Assembly: GCA_031411995.1 (NCBI GenBank)
Contig: JANOCD010000093.1
Coordinates: 62,001-126,000, forward strand
Source: Rudanella sp031411995
GTDB lineage: Bacteria > Bacteroidota > Bacteroidia > Cytophagales > Spirosomataceae
Direction: 5' to 3'
Length of the DNA stretch: 64,000 bases
In this document: one piece after another, positions 51,609-60,566 of the stretch
Layout of the letters: every line of letters begins with the position of its first letter
Position numbering within the stretch: position 1 is the stretch's first letter
Notes under the pieces: generated by a model
The model's input: only the letters and a program-made list of their open reading frames with translations
Database searches by the model: none
What the model was told of the DNA's origin: nothing
Program-made: the position numbers and the translations under genes

Positions 51609-54032
51609 ATGAAAGCAATCATACTCTATTCCTGGATAAGCTGCTTTTTAGCCATAGGTATGCTGAATAGCGCAAACGCTCAATCCGTACTGACCGGTAC
51701 TGTTCAGGATAATAAAGGCAAAAGCGTTGAGTTTGCGAGCGTTTTATTGACGACTTTAACCGATTCAACGCAAACAAAAGGGATCTTGACCGACACTTTG
51801 GGCGTGTTTGAATTAGCGGGTCTCAAACCGGGGACGTACCGGCTAAACATTTCCTCGATTGGCTATGCCCCGTATGTTGGCGAGGCCATAACCATTACGG
51901 AGACTGCGATGAACGTGGGAACCATCAGCCTGCTCGATGAAACCCGCACGCTGGAGGCTGTGGTGGTGAAAGGCGAGCGGCCAGCCGTGGAGCGGACGTT
52001 AGGAAAACTGACCTTAAATGTGTCAAACTCATTTTATAAAACGGCTACCTCGGCATTCGAGGTGCTTAAACGGGCACCCGGACTGCGCATTGACTCCCAG
52101 GGAGGCATCACCCTCAAGGGATCGGTTACGCCGGTGGTGTATATCGACGGAAAGCAACTGCCGCTCACAGCCGAAGAATTAAAAAACCTGCCTTCAGAAG
52201 ACATCGAGCAAATTGAGATCATTAACAATGCCTCTGCCCAATATGACGGAGAAACCCGTGCGGTGATCAACATCAAGCTCAAACGGGATAAAACGCTGGG
52301 ACTGAAAGGAAGTTCGTATGTAGGGGCTTCCGTAAACCGGTATTTTGGCGGGTACGAGCTGGGCAGCAGTGCCACCTACAAAACAAAACACCTCACCTAC
52401 TACGGGCGGGTGAGTTACTACGAGGGGAACGATTTTTTGCGGGAAACGGGACAGCGTATCGTACAGACTCCTACCGAAAAAAGCACGATCAACAGCAACG
52501 CCTTCACGCGCTGGCGCAATCGACCCGTGTCCTACCAGGGAGCCATCGACTATGTCATCAACAAAAACCACGTGGTGGGTATTATGGCTCGTGGTGTTAC
52601 CAACCACCAAAACGATTTCACAGACAACAATACCCGAATCAGTACTTCATCGACAACAGCAACGGGCCCGCGTTTGCGAGAACTCCCCACCGACACACGA
52701 ACCACAACGCTCCCCACCAATTTAGCCGTTGATCTGAACTATCGGGCCACGCTCAGTCCGGCAGGCGACCAGTTTTCCATGAACGTCGACTATGCCGGAT
52801 ACGTAACCACGAAATCGCAAACCCTGCGAACCCGCTACATTGGCGATAGCACGAACCCGATTAATTTTCCGTCGCTGTTGCTTGGTCAGTTCCCGTCGAC
52901 AATCAATATCCAGTCGGTGAAGGCCGATTACACCCACATACTGGACAAGACGCTGAAAGTGGACATTGGGGCCAAACTAAGCCGTACTACCACCGACAAC
53001 GAACTGATTTACGACACACTTTCGGCGGGCGGAATGGCCGTGCGCGATGCAAGCCGCAGCAACCGTTTTTTGTATGACGAACGCATTATGGCGGCCTACG
53101 CGCTGGTGGAAAAGAAATTCGACAAAACGAGCGTTGAAGCTGCCCTGCGCCTGGAGAACACAGTTGCCGAGGGCAACTCCGTCACGCTCGACAATGTGGT
53201 GAAGCGTCAGTTTCTGCGTTGGCTTCCCAGCTTGCAGGTTCAGCATAAGTTCGACGACGACCATAGCCTGGCGTTCTCGTATGTTCGCAAGCTCCGGCGG
53301 CCCTCTTTTTTTGAGTTAAACCCGTTTCAGTTCTATACCAGTCCGTTCGAGTTTTCGGAAGGCAATCCGTTTCTGTTGCCCGCTACACGCAGCTCCACAG
53401 ACCTTGCCTATACCATTAAAGATGTTACGCTAACGGCCACATACCGCCTGGATCGGAACCTGGTGGCGCAAATGCCGGTTCAGGATGCCGCCACCAAAGT
53501 GATTCGGTATACCCGCACTAACCTGGACAAAAGTCAGTTGGTGGCCTTTGATATAACGGCTCCATTTACCATTAAAAAATGGTGGAAAACCCAGCACAGT
53601 GCCGTCGCTTATTACATCAGAACGGCATCGGTTTTCGACGGAGGCCGCTTTGACAACCGGGCCTGGAGTTTCGTTCTGAATGGGCAACACGTGTTTTCGT
53701 TACCCGGTGCCTACACCCTGGAGTGTACCTATGACTACAGTGCGCCCAGCGCGAGCCAGTTTTACCGCTCCATTTCGTACGGGACCATTTCGTTCAGCTT
53801 ACAAAAAAGCGTGTTGAAGGGGGCTGGCTCTATCCAGGCCAATTTTGCCGATGCGTTCAATCTGTATCGCGAACGGTTCTATGGTGTTTTTCAGGATGTT
53901 AACGTGTCGACTACGCAAACCCGCAACGCACAACAGGGGTCTGTTCGGTTCACCTACACGTTCGGGCGATCTACGTTTGCCCGCAAAGGCCGCTCATCGG
54001 GAAGTTCGGAAGAAGAAGGACGCGCCAATTAA
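51609..54032 (+). CDS. outer-membrane beta-barrel protein with carboxypeptidase-like domain
   Basis: The 807-residue protein has a signal peptide (MLNSANAQ), a carboxypeptidase-regulatory-like domain (TGTVQDNKGKSVEFASVLL), a plug-like domain (VVYIDGKQLPL, IEQIEIINNASAQYDGE), and a long barrel of the outer-membrane protein family found in Bacteroidota (FSYVRKLRRPSFFELNPFQFY). There is no SusD partner. In this operon it may receive, export or provide immunity to the peptide; none of these is shown by sequence. Confidence 0.85.
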   Translation: MKAIILYSWISCFLAIGMLNSANAQSVLTGTVQDNKGKSVEFASVLLTTLTDSTQTKGILTDTLGVFELAGLKPGTYRLNISSIGYAPYVGEAITITETAMNVGTISLLDETRTLEAVVVKGERPAVERTLGKLTLNVSNSFYKTATSAFEVLKRAPGLRIDSQGGITLKGSVTPVVYIDGKQLPLTAEELKNLPSEDIEQIEIINNASAQYDGETRAVINIKLKRDKTLGLKGSSYVGASVNRYFGGYELGSSATYKTKHLTYYGRVSYYEGNDFLRETGQRIVQTPTEKSTINSNAFTRWRNRPVSYQGAIDYVINKNHVVGIMARGVTNHQNDFTDNNTRISTSSTTATGPRLRELPTDTRTTTLPTNLAVDLNYRATLSPAGDQFSMNVDYAGYVTTKSQTLRTRYIGDSTNPINFPSLLLGQFPSTINIQSVKADYTHILDKTLKVDIGAKLSRTTTDNELIYDTLSAGGMAVRDASRSNRFLYDERIMAAYALVEKKFDKTSVEAALRLENTVAEGNSVTLDNVVKRQFLRWLPSLQVQHKFDDDHSLAFSYVRKLRRPSFFELNPFQFYTSPFEFSEGNPFLLPATRSSTDLAYTIKDVTLTATYRLDRNLVAQMPVQDAATKVIRYTRTNLDKSQLVAFDITAPFTIKKWWKTQHSAVAYYIRTASVFDGGRFDNRAWSFVLNGQHVFSLPGAYTLECTYDYSAPSASQFYRSISYGTISFSLQKSVLKGAGSIQANFADAFNLYRERFYGVFQDVNVSTTQTRNAQQGSVRFTYTFGRSTFARKGRSSGSSEEEGRAN

Positions 54033-54048
54033 TAAACCCGTTACGGCT

Positions 54049-55062
54049 ATGGAATCTACCGGTATTTATACCTCTGTTCAATGCCCGAATGTGCTGGCTT
54101 TGCAGCAGTTTATCCGGGCACAATGTGGCTCTGTCAACCGGGCTTTGGTTCGGTCGGTGGTGGAACAGGCCCCCCGTTTCCCGGTTGTGTCGCTCAACGA
54201 TCTGAATACCATACTGCGAGGCTGGGGTTTCGAGACAATGGCCCTCAAAGCAACCCCACAAGGGCTGGCCCGGCTGGAAGGCCCATTGCTGGCTCATTGT
54301 GTCTGGCCCGACGAGGACCGGTATTTCGTGGTTATTCACCGGGTTTCGGGTGGCCAAGTTCAGTATTTTTCTCCGTTCCAGGGCGAGGTTTGCGAATCCA
54401 TCGACGCATTCACCAAACACTGGAGCGGTGCGCTGCTCATGGCAAGCCCCAGCGGGCAGGCCGATGCAGAATTGACGCGGGCAACCGACGATGAGTCTCT
54501 GGCCATGTCAGCCTACCAGCAGGAACACGTTCGGGTTTACAACGAGTTTTTTTCGGCAGACGAGTGTGCGTTTATCATCCGCTATGCTGAAGCCCACGCT
54601 TTGTTTGCCCGGAGCCAGATAGAACTCAGCGACAGTCAAGGCCAGACATCGGATACCCGAACGAGCTATTCGGCTTCGTTAAAAGACCGCAACGAACCCG
54701 TTTTTCAGGCTATTTATGAGCGTGTTGCCCAGGTGTTGCAGGTGAACACAAACCAGATCGAAAACCTGCAATGTGTGCGCTATGGTGTCGATCAACAGTT
54801 TAAACCACATTTCGACTCAGGCCCAACCAACCATCGGCTCCATACGCTGCTGGTTTATTTGAATGACGATTTTAGGGGTGGGGAGACTTTTTTCCCGGAA
54901 TTAAACAGGAGTGTGCAGCCCAAACGCGGCAGCGCGCTTTATTTCCTGAATCGCGACGATTACAATTCCGTCGTGCTTTACTCGGCTCATGCAGGTCTTC
55001 CCATTACCGAGGGGCAGAAATACGCCTGTAATATTTGGGTTCGCAACCGTGTCGTAAACTAA
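54049..55062 (+). CDS. degenerate C39 domain fused to 2-oxoglutarate prolyl hydroxylase
   Basis: The 337-residue protein has two parts. Residues about 1-125 resemble a C39 peptidase domain (SLNDLNTILRGWGFETMALK, then RYFVVIHRV and FTKHWSGALLM). A Cys (12) may match the nucleophile, but the catalytic His is Tyr92 and the Asp is Ser108. Residues about 155-330 form a P4H-type oxygenase with His254 and Asp256 in HFD, GGETFF, His314 and the 2-oxoglutarate Lys324. The likely role is leader recognition by the dead C39 domain and hydroxylation of precursor residues, perhaps the Pro of GCPxxN (inference). Confidence 0.85.
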   Translation: MESTGIYTSVQCPNVLALQQFIRAQCGSVNRALVRSVVEQAPRFPVVSLNDLNTILRGWGFETMALKATPQGLARLEGPLLAHCVWPDEDRYFVVIHRVSGGQVQYFSPFQGEVCESIDAFTKHWSGALLMASPSGQADAELTRATDDESLAMSAYQQEHVRVYNEFFSADECAFIIRYAEAHALFARSQIELSDSQGQTSDTRTSYSASLKDRNEPVFQAIYERVAQVLQVNTNQIENLQCVRYGVDQQFKPHFDSGPTNHRLHTLLVYLNDDFRGGETFFPELNRSVQPKRGSALYFLNRDDYNSVVLYSAHAGLPITEGQKYACNIWVRNRVVN

Positions 55063-55074
55063 CCAACAACTACT

Positions 55075-55839
55075 ATGAACTGGTATATAAGAGGTATTCT
55101 GTTAGTAAGCCTTTTCGCTGGGTTCGACGCAGTGGGAGCAGTGATCGGGGATTGCACAACCCGAACCAACATCCCTGCCCAGCCAATGGATGATGCCATT
55201 CGGGATTTTCCGGTTCAGACGTTCGATGAGGTCAACATTGGCGATGCCTTTACGGTGACCATCAAAGCGGGCAACGCATTCAGTGTTAAGGCATCGGGCC
55301 GGGCACAAGACCTCGACGCAATGGAGGTGAATACCCGAAAAGGCACACTGACGATCCGGTATAAACCGGTCAAAATGGGCAAAGATCAGAACCCGGTCAT
55401 CAATCGGGAAACGGTTACGGTTACAGTTACGCTGCCCGAACTCAAAAAAGCTGATTTTCAAAAACTGGCCCGTTTCACCATCGAAGGGTTCAAACGATCG
55501 GCGTTTATTGAGTTGACCACCAACAACCTGTCTACGGGTTCGGCAGACCTGAACGCCGACCGGGTTAAACTCACCATGAATGGGCGGTCGTCGGTTACGG
55601 TACGGGGAGAAACGGGTCAGTTGGAAGCCAGTTTGCAGGGGCAGTCGGAGTTACTGGGCTATAGCCTTCAAACCCGTTCGGCTATTGTGGCCGTGGGTGG
55701 CATGAGCAAGGCGCAGGTATCGGCAACGGATGTTCTTCAGGCAACAGCCAACGGGTCGAGTCAGGTTACGTATAAAGGCCAGCCAAGCGTGAAAGCTGCC
55801 GAAAACGACTCCAGCACCATTAAAGCCTCCACGCTCTGA
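55075..55839 (+). CDS. secreted GIN-domain (DUF2807) protein
   Basis: The 254-residue protein has a weak signal peptide, then the DUF2807 pattern (FPVQTFDEVNIGDAFTVTIKAG, TRKGTLTIRYKP) and regular short beta repeats with SGSADLNA- and GSSQVTYKG-like turns, typical of a right-handed beta solenoid. These proteins are usually periplasmic or surface-linked with unknown roles. Only 12 bp separate it from the hydroxylase gene, so it is in the RiPP operon. Confidence 0.8.
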   Translation: MNWYIRGILLVSLFAGFDAVGAVIGDCTTRTNIPAQPMDDAIRDFPVQTFDEVNIGDAFTVTIKAGNAFSVKASGRAQDLDAMEVNTRKGTLTIRYKPVKMGKDQNPVINRETVTVTVTLPELKKADFQKLARFTIEGFKRSAFIELTTNNLSTGSADLNADRVKLTMNGRSSVTVRGETGQLEASLQGQSELLGYSLQTRSAIVAVGGMSKAQVSATDVLQATANGSSQVTYKGQPSVKAAENDSSTIKASTL

Positions 55840-55855
55840 TGGCTCCTCTTTTTGT

Positions 55856-56839
55856 ATGAGAACGGCACTTGTTACCACCCTGCGAAACGCCGGGGCTACA
55901 CTCGATTATTTTGTAGCCTATCACCTGTCGGTGGGTTTCGATCACCTGTTTCTCTTTTTTGACGACCCCAACGACCCGACCGTTTATCAGTACGACAATC
56001 ATGCCGCCGTCACGGTCATAAAGCACGACGCAACGCTCCGTAGCCAGTGGTTGCGGACTAAATCAGCCGTTGAAAACTACGCTTTTGCCGACCGTGAGGT
56101 GATGGCCCGGCAGATCATGAACGCCGAAGTAGCCCTACAAATAGCTCTGGATCAGCATATTGACTGGCTCCTTCACATCGACTCCGACGAGTTATTCTAT
56201 TCACCACACCAATCGGTAGCCGACCACTTCGCTGGTTTGTCGGCACAGGGAGTTCAGGTGGCCCGTTACCTGAACCATGAGGCTGTTCCCGAAACGAGTG
56301 CCATTCACAATTTTTTCACGGAAGTATCCCTGTTCAAGCGCAACCGGAACACATTTAGCCCCCAACAACTCAACTGGTTCAGGAGCCATGTCAAAGCAAC
56401 AGTTCCTTATTTCAATTTCTATGATAATGGTAAAGCAGCCGGTATTGTCAGCCGGGTAACGCGCCCGATGGGGGTGCATGAGTTTGAGGTGATTAAGCAG
56501 CCGGTATGCCTGGTCGACGGGCCGGTTATCTTACATTTTCCCTGTTGTGGGTTCAACCATTTTTGGGCCAAATACAAAACCCTGGGCCAGTTTGCCGATA
56601 AGTGGTTTAACCGGGGAGAGGCCATCACTGCCGTTGCGCCCGTGCATAGCTGGTCGAGAGATGTGGTACAGGCGGGCGATGAAACGCACATCCGCGATTT
56701 TTACGAGGCTGTATTTATTCATCGCTTCGGGCAATTGAAGGAGGCCTGCCTGCTCGAGGGGATTTTCATTCGTGTTCAGATGCCGTTCCTACCCCACCTC
56801 GCCCGCGGTCACCGGGCCGAATCATTTGTTCTGCCATGA
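55856..56839 (+). CDS. glycosyltransferase family 2-like protein
   Basis: The 327-residue protein begins TALVTTLRNAGATLDYFVAY, a pattern of the Glyco_tranf_2_4 group, with FLFFDDPND and a DxD-type HIDSDELFY for the nucleotide sugar. It has no membrane helix, so it acts in the cytoplasm, where precursors are still attached to their leaders. Its stop overlaps the next start (ATGA). With the hydroxylase it suggests that hydroxylated residues are glycosylated (inference). Confidence 0.85.
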   Translation: MRTALVTTLRNAGATLDYFVAYHLSVGFDHLFLFFDDPNDPTVYQYDNHAAVTVIKHDATLRSQWLRTKSAVENYAFADREVMARQIMNAEVALQIALDQHIDWLLHIDSDELFYSPHQSVADHFAGLSAQGVQVARYLNHEAVPETSAIHNFFTEVSLFKRNRNTFSPQQLNWFRSHVKATVPYFNFYDNGKAAGIVSRVTRPMGVHEFEVIKQPVCLVDGPVILHFPCCGFNHFWAKYKTLGQFADKWFNRGEAITAVAPVHSWSRDVVQAGDETHIRDFYEAVFIHRFGQLKEACLLEGIFIRVQMPFLPHLARGHRAESFVLP

Positions 56840-57606
56840 ATCCACAACCGTTACTCTCGTGCCTGTGTGTGACTCACAAAAAACCGGCGTTTCTGCAACG
56901 GGCCATCCGTTGTTTCAGAGCACAAACCTATGCGAACAAGGAGCTGGTTATTGTGTATGAAACAAACGACACCGAATCGGCGCGGGTGGTGGAGTCGCTA
57001 CATGAGCCAGACATATACGGCGTGGCCATTAAACACAGTCCCAAACTCACCCTGGGTGAACTGCGCAATGAGTCGATCCGTCGGTGTCATGGTGTGTATT
57101 TCTGTCAATGGGACGATGATGACTGGTATCACCCGAAACGGTTAGAAATTCAGTTCAACGCCATTCGCCGGACGGGCAAACCAGCGAGTGCTCTAACGCA
57201 CTGGTTACTGTTCGATGCACTGACGAACAAAGCATACTGTTCGCATCATCGGATTTGGGAAGGCAGCATTATGTGCAAAACGGATATTGCACTAACTCAG
57301 ATTAGGTATCCACCCTGTAGCCGGGGCGAAGACAATCAGTTTATCGCGGAACTCTATGCGGCATATGGCATTTGCCATTTGCCCCTCCCAATACTCTACG
57401 TCTACACCTATAACGGCCTGAATACCTGGGACTACGAACATTTCAGCGGTTTGTTTGAAAAAGGCTTTCCACTAACCGACTGGGCATCAGACATTGTGAA
57501 ACAAACCCTTACCTGCCATTCCGAAGGTCAGTATGCGCTGGATACACTCACTGGCGATGCACTCATTAACGAACTGGATCAATACATTTATCAAGTCGTT
57601 CGCTAA
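56836..57606 (+). CDS. GT2-family glycosyltransferase
   Basis: The 256-residue enzyme has the GT-A start LLSCLCVTHKKPAFLQRAIRC, the acidic CQWDDDDWYHP as DxD, and a C-terminal GEDNQFIAELY acceptor-region motif. No membrane helix is seen. It overlaps the preceding glycosyltransferase by four bases, so the two act in one pathway. It is the last gene of the right arm. Confidence 0.88.
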   Translation: MNPQPLLSCLCVTHKKPAFLQRAIRCFRAQTYANKELVIVYETNDTESARVVESLHEPDIYGVAIKHSPKLTLGELRNESIRRCHGVYFCQWDDDDWYHPKRLEIQFNAIRRTGKPASALTHWLLFDALTNKAYCSHHRIWEGSIMCKTDIALTQIRYPPCSRGEDNQFIAELYAAYGICHLPLPILYVYTYNGLNTWDYEHFSGLFEKGFPLTDWASDIVKQTLTCHSEGQYALDTLTGDALINELDQYIYQVVR

Positions 57607-57607
57607 T

Positions 57608-59104
57608 CTATTCCACCGGATTCCCCTTTTCATCAATATCATACGTCTTTCCATTGCGGACCACCGTTGCCCGGCCATCGCGGAAGGTCGTAATGTCGTC
57701 GTAAATCGGGAAAATCATCCAGTTCTTGTCGCGCCACAAGCCCCATTTGCGACCTAGTTTGGCAGGTTGTTCGCCAAACTGCCCCGTAGTTTCGAGCAGA
57801 CGGTCATATTTTTTGGGTGGATTTGGAGTCTCTTCGGCAGTCGTATTTTCCTCGGTTTGTTTGGGCGGTCGGGAGGCCCGCTCCGGCGTACCGGCACCCC
57901 CGGCGGTCCGGTTAGTCGCTGGCTTCGACTCGCGAATGGGTTCGTCGACGGCAACGGCTTCATCTATTTTCCTGCTCCGGGTCTCATCCGTTGTGCTTTC
58001 GTCCCGTTGTGGTTCTGGTTTGCGTTTACGTTTGGTCGAACGGGTTTCGCCTGGTTGTTCGGTCCGGTCGGACTGGCTTTCGGTCTGTGATTTGTCCGCT
58101 TTGTTCTGGCTGGGCTTAATCAACAGATATAGAATCAGCAGCACGGCCACAGCAAACACGGCTCCCCACACACCCGCATTGGAGGACGTTGGCGCGGGGG
58201 GCGGGCCGGCCGGTTGATTCGCAGCCGGAGCCACAGGGGGAATATAAGCAGGGGCGGGTTCGGGCGCGGGTGGTGTATAGGTTGAGGCAGGTTCGGCAAC
58301 GGGCGTTGGGGCGGGTTCGGCGGGGGTGTCCCACCAGGCCAAATGCCGCCAATCGGTCGAGAGCAGCTTTTCGGGGAGTGTTGTCCCTTGCGGCTCCGTT
58401 TCCGATGCGTAGAAATTCGCCGACATATAGGCCAGAATCTCCTCGGCCAACAGCCGTTCGTCGGTGTGCATTGCCCTGAACAACAGGCGCAGATCGCGGG
58501 CAGAAATATGGCCCTGATACTCATCCAGAATAACGTTAACCCGCTCCCTGAGCGAGAGACCGGGCGTTGGGTCCGGGGAGGCCGAAGGTTCGGTTATGGG
58601 TGCAGGTTTCGGTGTTTCTGCCTGAGAGGCCGGGACTGGTGGCGCAGGAACAACAGGTGGCGCAGGAACAACAGTGGGCGGAGGTATGCTGTCCGGCGTT
58701 TGAACCGGGTCGGTGACGTTGTTCTCCTTTTTGAGGTCGGCAATCAATTGAGGAATCCAGCGATCTTCAATAAATGAAGCCGAAAGGCCCATTCGCTCGC
58801 CTTCGGCCACAAAATCGTCTTCTTCGAGTTGGTGAAGCTGGTACTGCGGGGCACCGGGCCGACCGGCATTCTGCCCACCATTACGGTCAAGGGCATCTTC
58901 GAGCCGTCGGCGAAGGTCAGTTAATTTTTCAAAATTGATTTGTCGACTAACCTCGTTCACCAACCGACGGAATTCTTCGGCTGAAATACCGTCGCGGGCG
59001 GCTTCCTCGGGCAAGCCGGTTTGCCGCCATTGGCGTTCTTTCACCTGCCCCCGCCGGAGTACAATTTCCTCAATAATTCGTGCCTGTAGTGTTGTCCTGT
59101 TCAT
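57608..59104 (-). CDS. Pro-rich membrane protein with a C-terminal WG repeat
   Basis: The 498-residue protein has an N-terminal soluble helical part, two long Pro/Ala-rich stretches, one membrane helix (VWGAVFAVAVLLILYLLI), a charged linker, and a final WG-repeat-like unit (KWGLWRDKNWMIFPIYDDI). Shape suggests an envelope-spanning scaffold. It is convergent with the last right-arm gene and not clearly part of the island. Confidence 0.6.
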   Translation of the reverse strand: MNRTTLQARIIEEIVLRRGQVKERQWRQTGLPEEAARDGISAEEFRRLVNEVSRQINFEKLTDLRRRLEDALDRNGGQNAGRPGAPQYQLHQLEEDDFVAEGERMGLSASFIEDRWIPQLIADLKKENNVTDPVQTPDSIPPPTVVPAPPVVPAPPVPASQAETPKPAPITEPSASPDPTPGLSLRERVNVILDEYQGHISARDLRLLFRAMHTDERLLAEEILAYMSANFYASETEPQGTTLPEKLLSTDWRHLAWWDTPAEPAPTPVAEPASTYTPPAPEPAPAYIPPVAPAANQPAGPPPAPTSSNAGVWGAVFAVAVLLILYLLIKPSQNKADKSQTESQSDRTEQPGETRSTKRKRKPEPQRDESTTDETRSRKIDEAVAVDEPIRESKPATNRTAGGAGTPERASRPPKQTEENTTAEETPNPPKKYDRLLETTGQFGEQPAKLGRKWGLWRDKNWMIFPIYDDITTFRDGRATVVRNGKTYDIDEKGNPVE

Positions 59105-59267
59105 TTCACTGCAAAAATAGGCAAGCATGGGAATGAATAAATGATTCCTGTTAATGAAACGGACAAAACATAAAGTTGACTCACTCTCCGGATAAGATTC
59201 TCGCTAACTACGTGACGCACCGGGCCGTAACCAGTCCACAAAAGACGAACTTGCTTCATTGCTGTCG

Positions 59268-60563
59268 ATGCGTACACTGCTTTTCCTGCCGGTTGTATTG
59301 AGTGGTTGGCTGTTTAGTCAATGTACTGACAATCAGTCGACCCAATCGACTGAGAACACCCGATTGAAGCCAACTGCCCTCGAATTCGACGGGGTTTCCT
59401 ACCATTTGCTGCGCTATGGAGAACCCTATTTCATTGAAGGTGCCGGTGGAGTGAGCCATTTTGATCGGCTAAAAGAATGCGGGGGAAACTCTATTCGGGT
59501 TTGGGATGATTCGGATGCCGGTCAGATTCTGGACGAAGCCCACCGACTGGGGCTAACGGTTATGCTGGGGCTATGGGTTGAGCGCGAAATGGAAGGCTTC
59601 AGCTACGACGATCAACAAGCCGTGGCCCGCCAATACGAACGAATCCGAAAAACTGTTCTCAAATACCGCAATCATCCGGCCCTGCTGCTCTGGTGTGTGG
59701 GAAACGAGTGGGCACAGGGGGCCAATAACTTTAAAGTATACGACGAAGTAAATCGGCTGGCCACGCTGGTGCATGAGCTGGACACCGACCACCCCGTCAG
59801 CACGGCCATTTCACCCGATAGCAAGCGAGCTGTCTGGCTGGTGGCACAACGTTGCCCCGCCGTCGACATCCTGTCGGTGAATGCCTACGCCCTCACCGAT
59901 CAGTTAGACGAGTTTTTTAAAAAAGGCGGCTGGACAAAACCCTATATTATTTCGGAATACGGCGCACCCGCCTATTGGGAAACGCCAACCGCTCCCTGGG
60001 GTGCCCCCGACGAGCCAACGAGCGAGCAAAAACAAGCGTTTGTTCGTGATTTCTACCCCAAACACATTGGTTCACAACCGCCCAACTGCCTGGGTGCTTA
60101 TTTATTCTACTGGGGTTCCAAGCAGGAGGAATCGCACACATGGTTCAGCATCTTCGACGAAAAAGGTCATGAAACACCCCTTGTTGGGTTGATGCAGGAA
60201 CTCTGGAGCGACAAAAAACCAGCGAATCAGGCACCGGTCATCCTGCGTTTGCTGGTCGATGGCAAACCAGCCGCCCATCGGTCGTTTACACGATCCGCCG
60301 GGTTGCATCAGGTGCAGCTTGTGGCCGCTGACCCCGATGGTGATTCGCTTCGTTATCAGTGGGAAATTAAGTTTAGGGCCATCCGTACAGCCGATTATGT
60401 GGGTACACCCCGGCCCGCCATCAGCGGCTTACTGACCTCTGACACCGCTCCATCGGTCTCGTTTCGATTGCCCCAAAAATCGGGCGCTTACCGGCTGTTT
60501 GTGAATGTTTATGACAACCATAACCATGTGGCCACGGCTAATTTCTCCTTCGAGGTGAAGTGA
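59268..60563 (+). CDS. GH2-like TIM-barrel lipoprotein
   Basis: The 431-residue protein has a signal with lipidation Cys in LFSQC. The barrel carries family 2-type motifs: VGNEWAQG with acid/base Glu147 and ISEYGAP with nucleophile Glu230. The C-terminal 90 residues form an Ig/cadherin-like domain (ADPDGDSLRYQWEI). It may cleave beta-linked glycans at the cell surface. It converges on the polysaccharide synthase gene three bases away, so they may serve one polymer. Confidence 0.8.
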   Translation: MRTLLFLPVVLSGWLFSQCTDNQSTQSTENTRLKPTALEFDGVSYHLLRYGEPYFIEGAGGVSHFDRLKECGGNSIRVWDDSDAGQILDEAHRLGLTVMLGLWVEREMEGFSYDDQQAVARQYERIRKTVLKYRNHPALLLWCVGNEWAQGANNFKVYDEVNRLATLVHELDTDHPVSTAISPDSKRAVWLVAQRCPAVDILSVNAYALTDQLDEFFKKGGWTKPYIISEYGAPAYWETPTAPWGAPDEPTSEQKQAFVRDFYPKHIGSQPPNCLGAYLFYWGSKQEESHTWFSIFDEKGHETPLVGLMQELWSDKKPANQAPVILRLLVDGKPAAHRSFTRSAGLHQVQLVAADPDGDSLRYQWEIKFRAIRTADYVGTPRPAISGLLTSDTAPSVSFRLPQKSGAYRLFVNVYDNHNHVATANFSFEVK

Positions 60564-60566
60564 TCC

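Noticed and set aside
53845..54048. 68-residue extension before the hydroxylase start
   Set aside because: It overlaps the barrel gene in another frame and has no C39 or P4H similarity.
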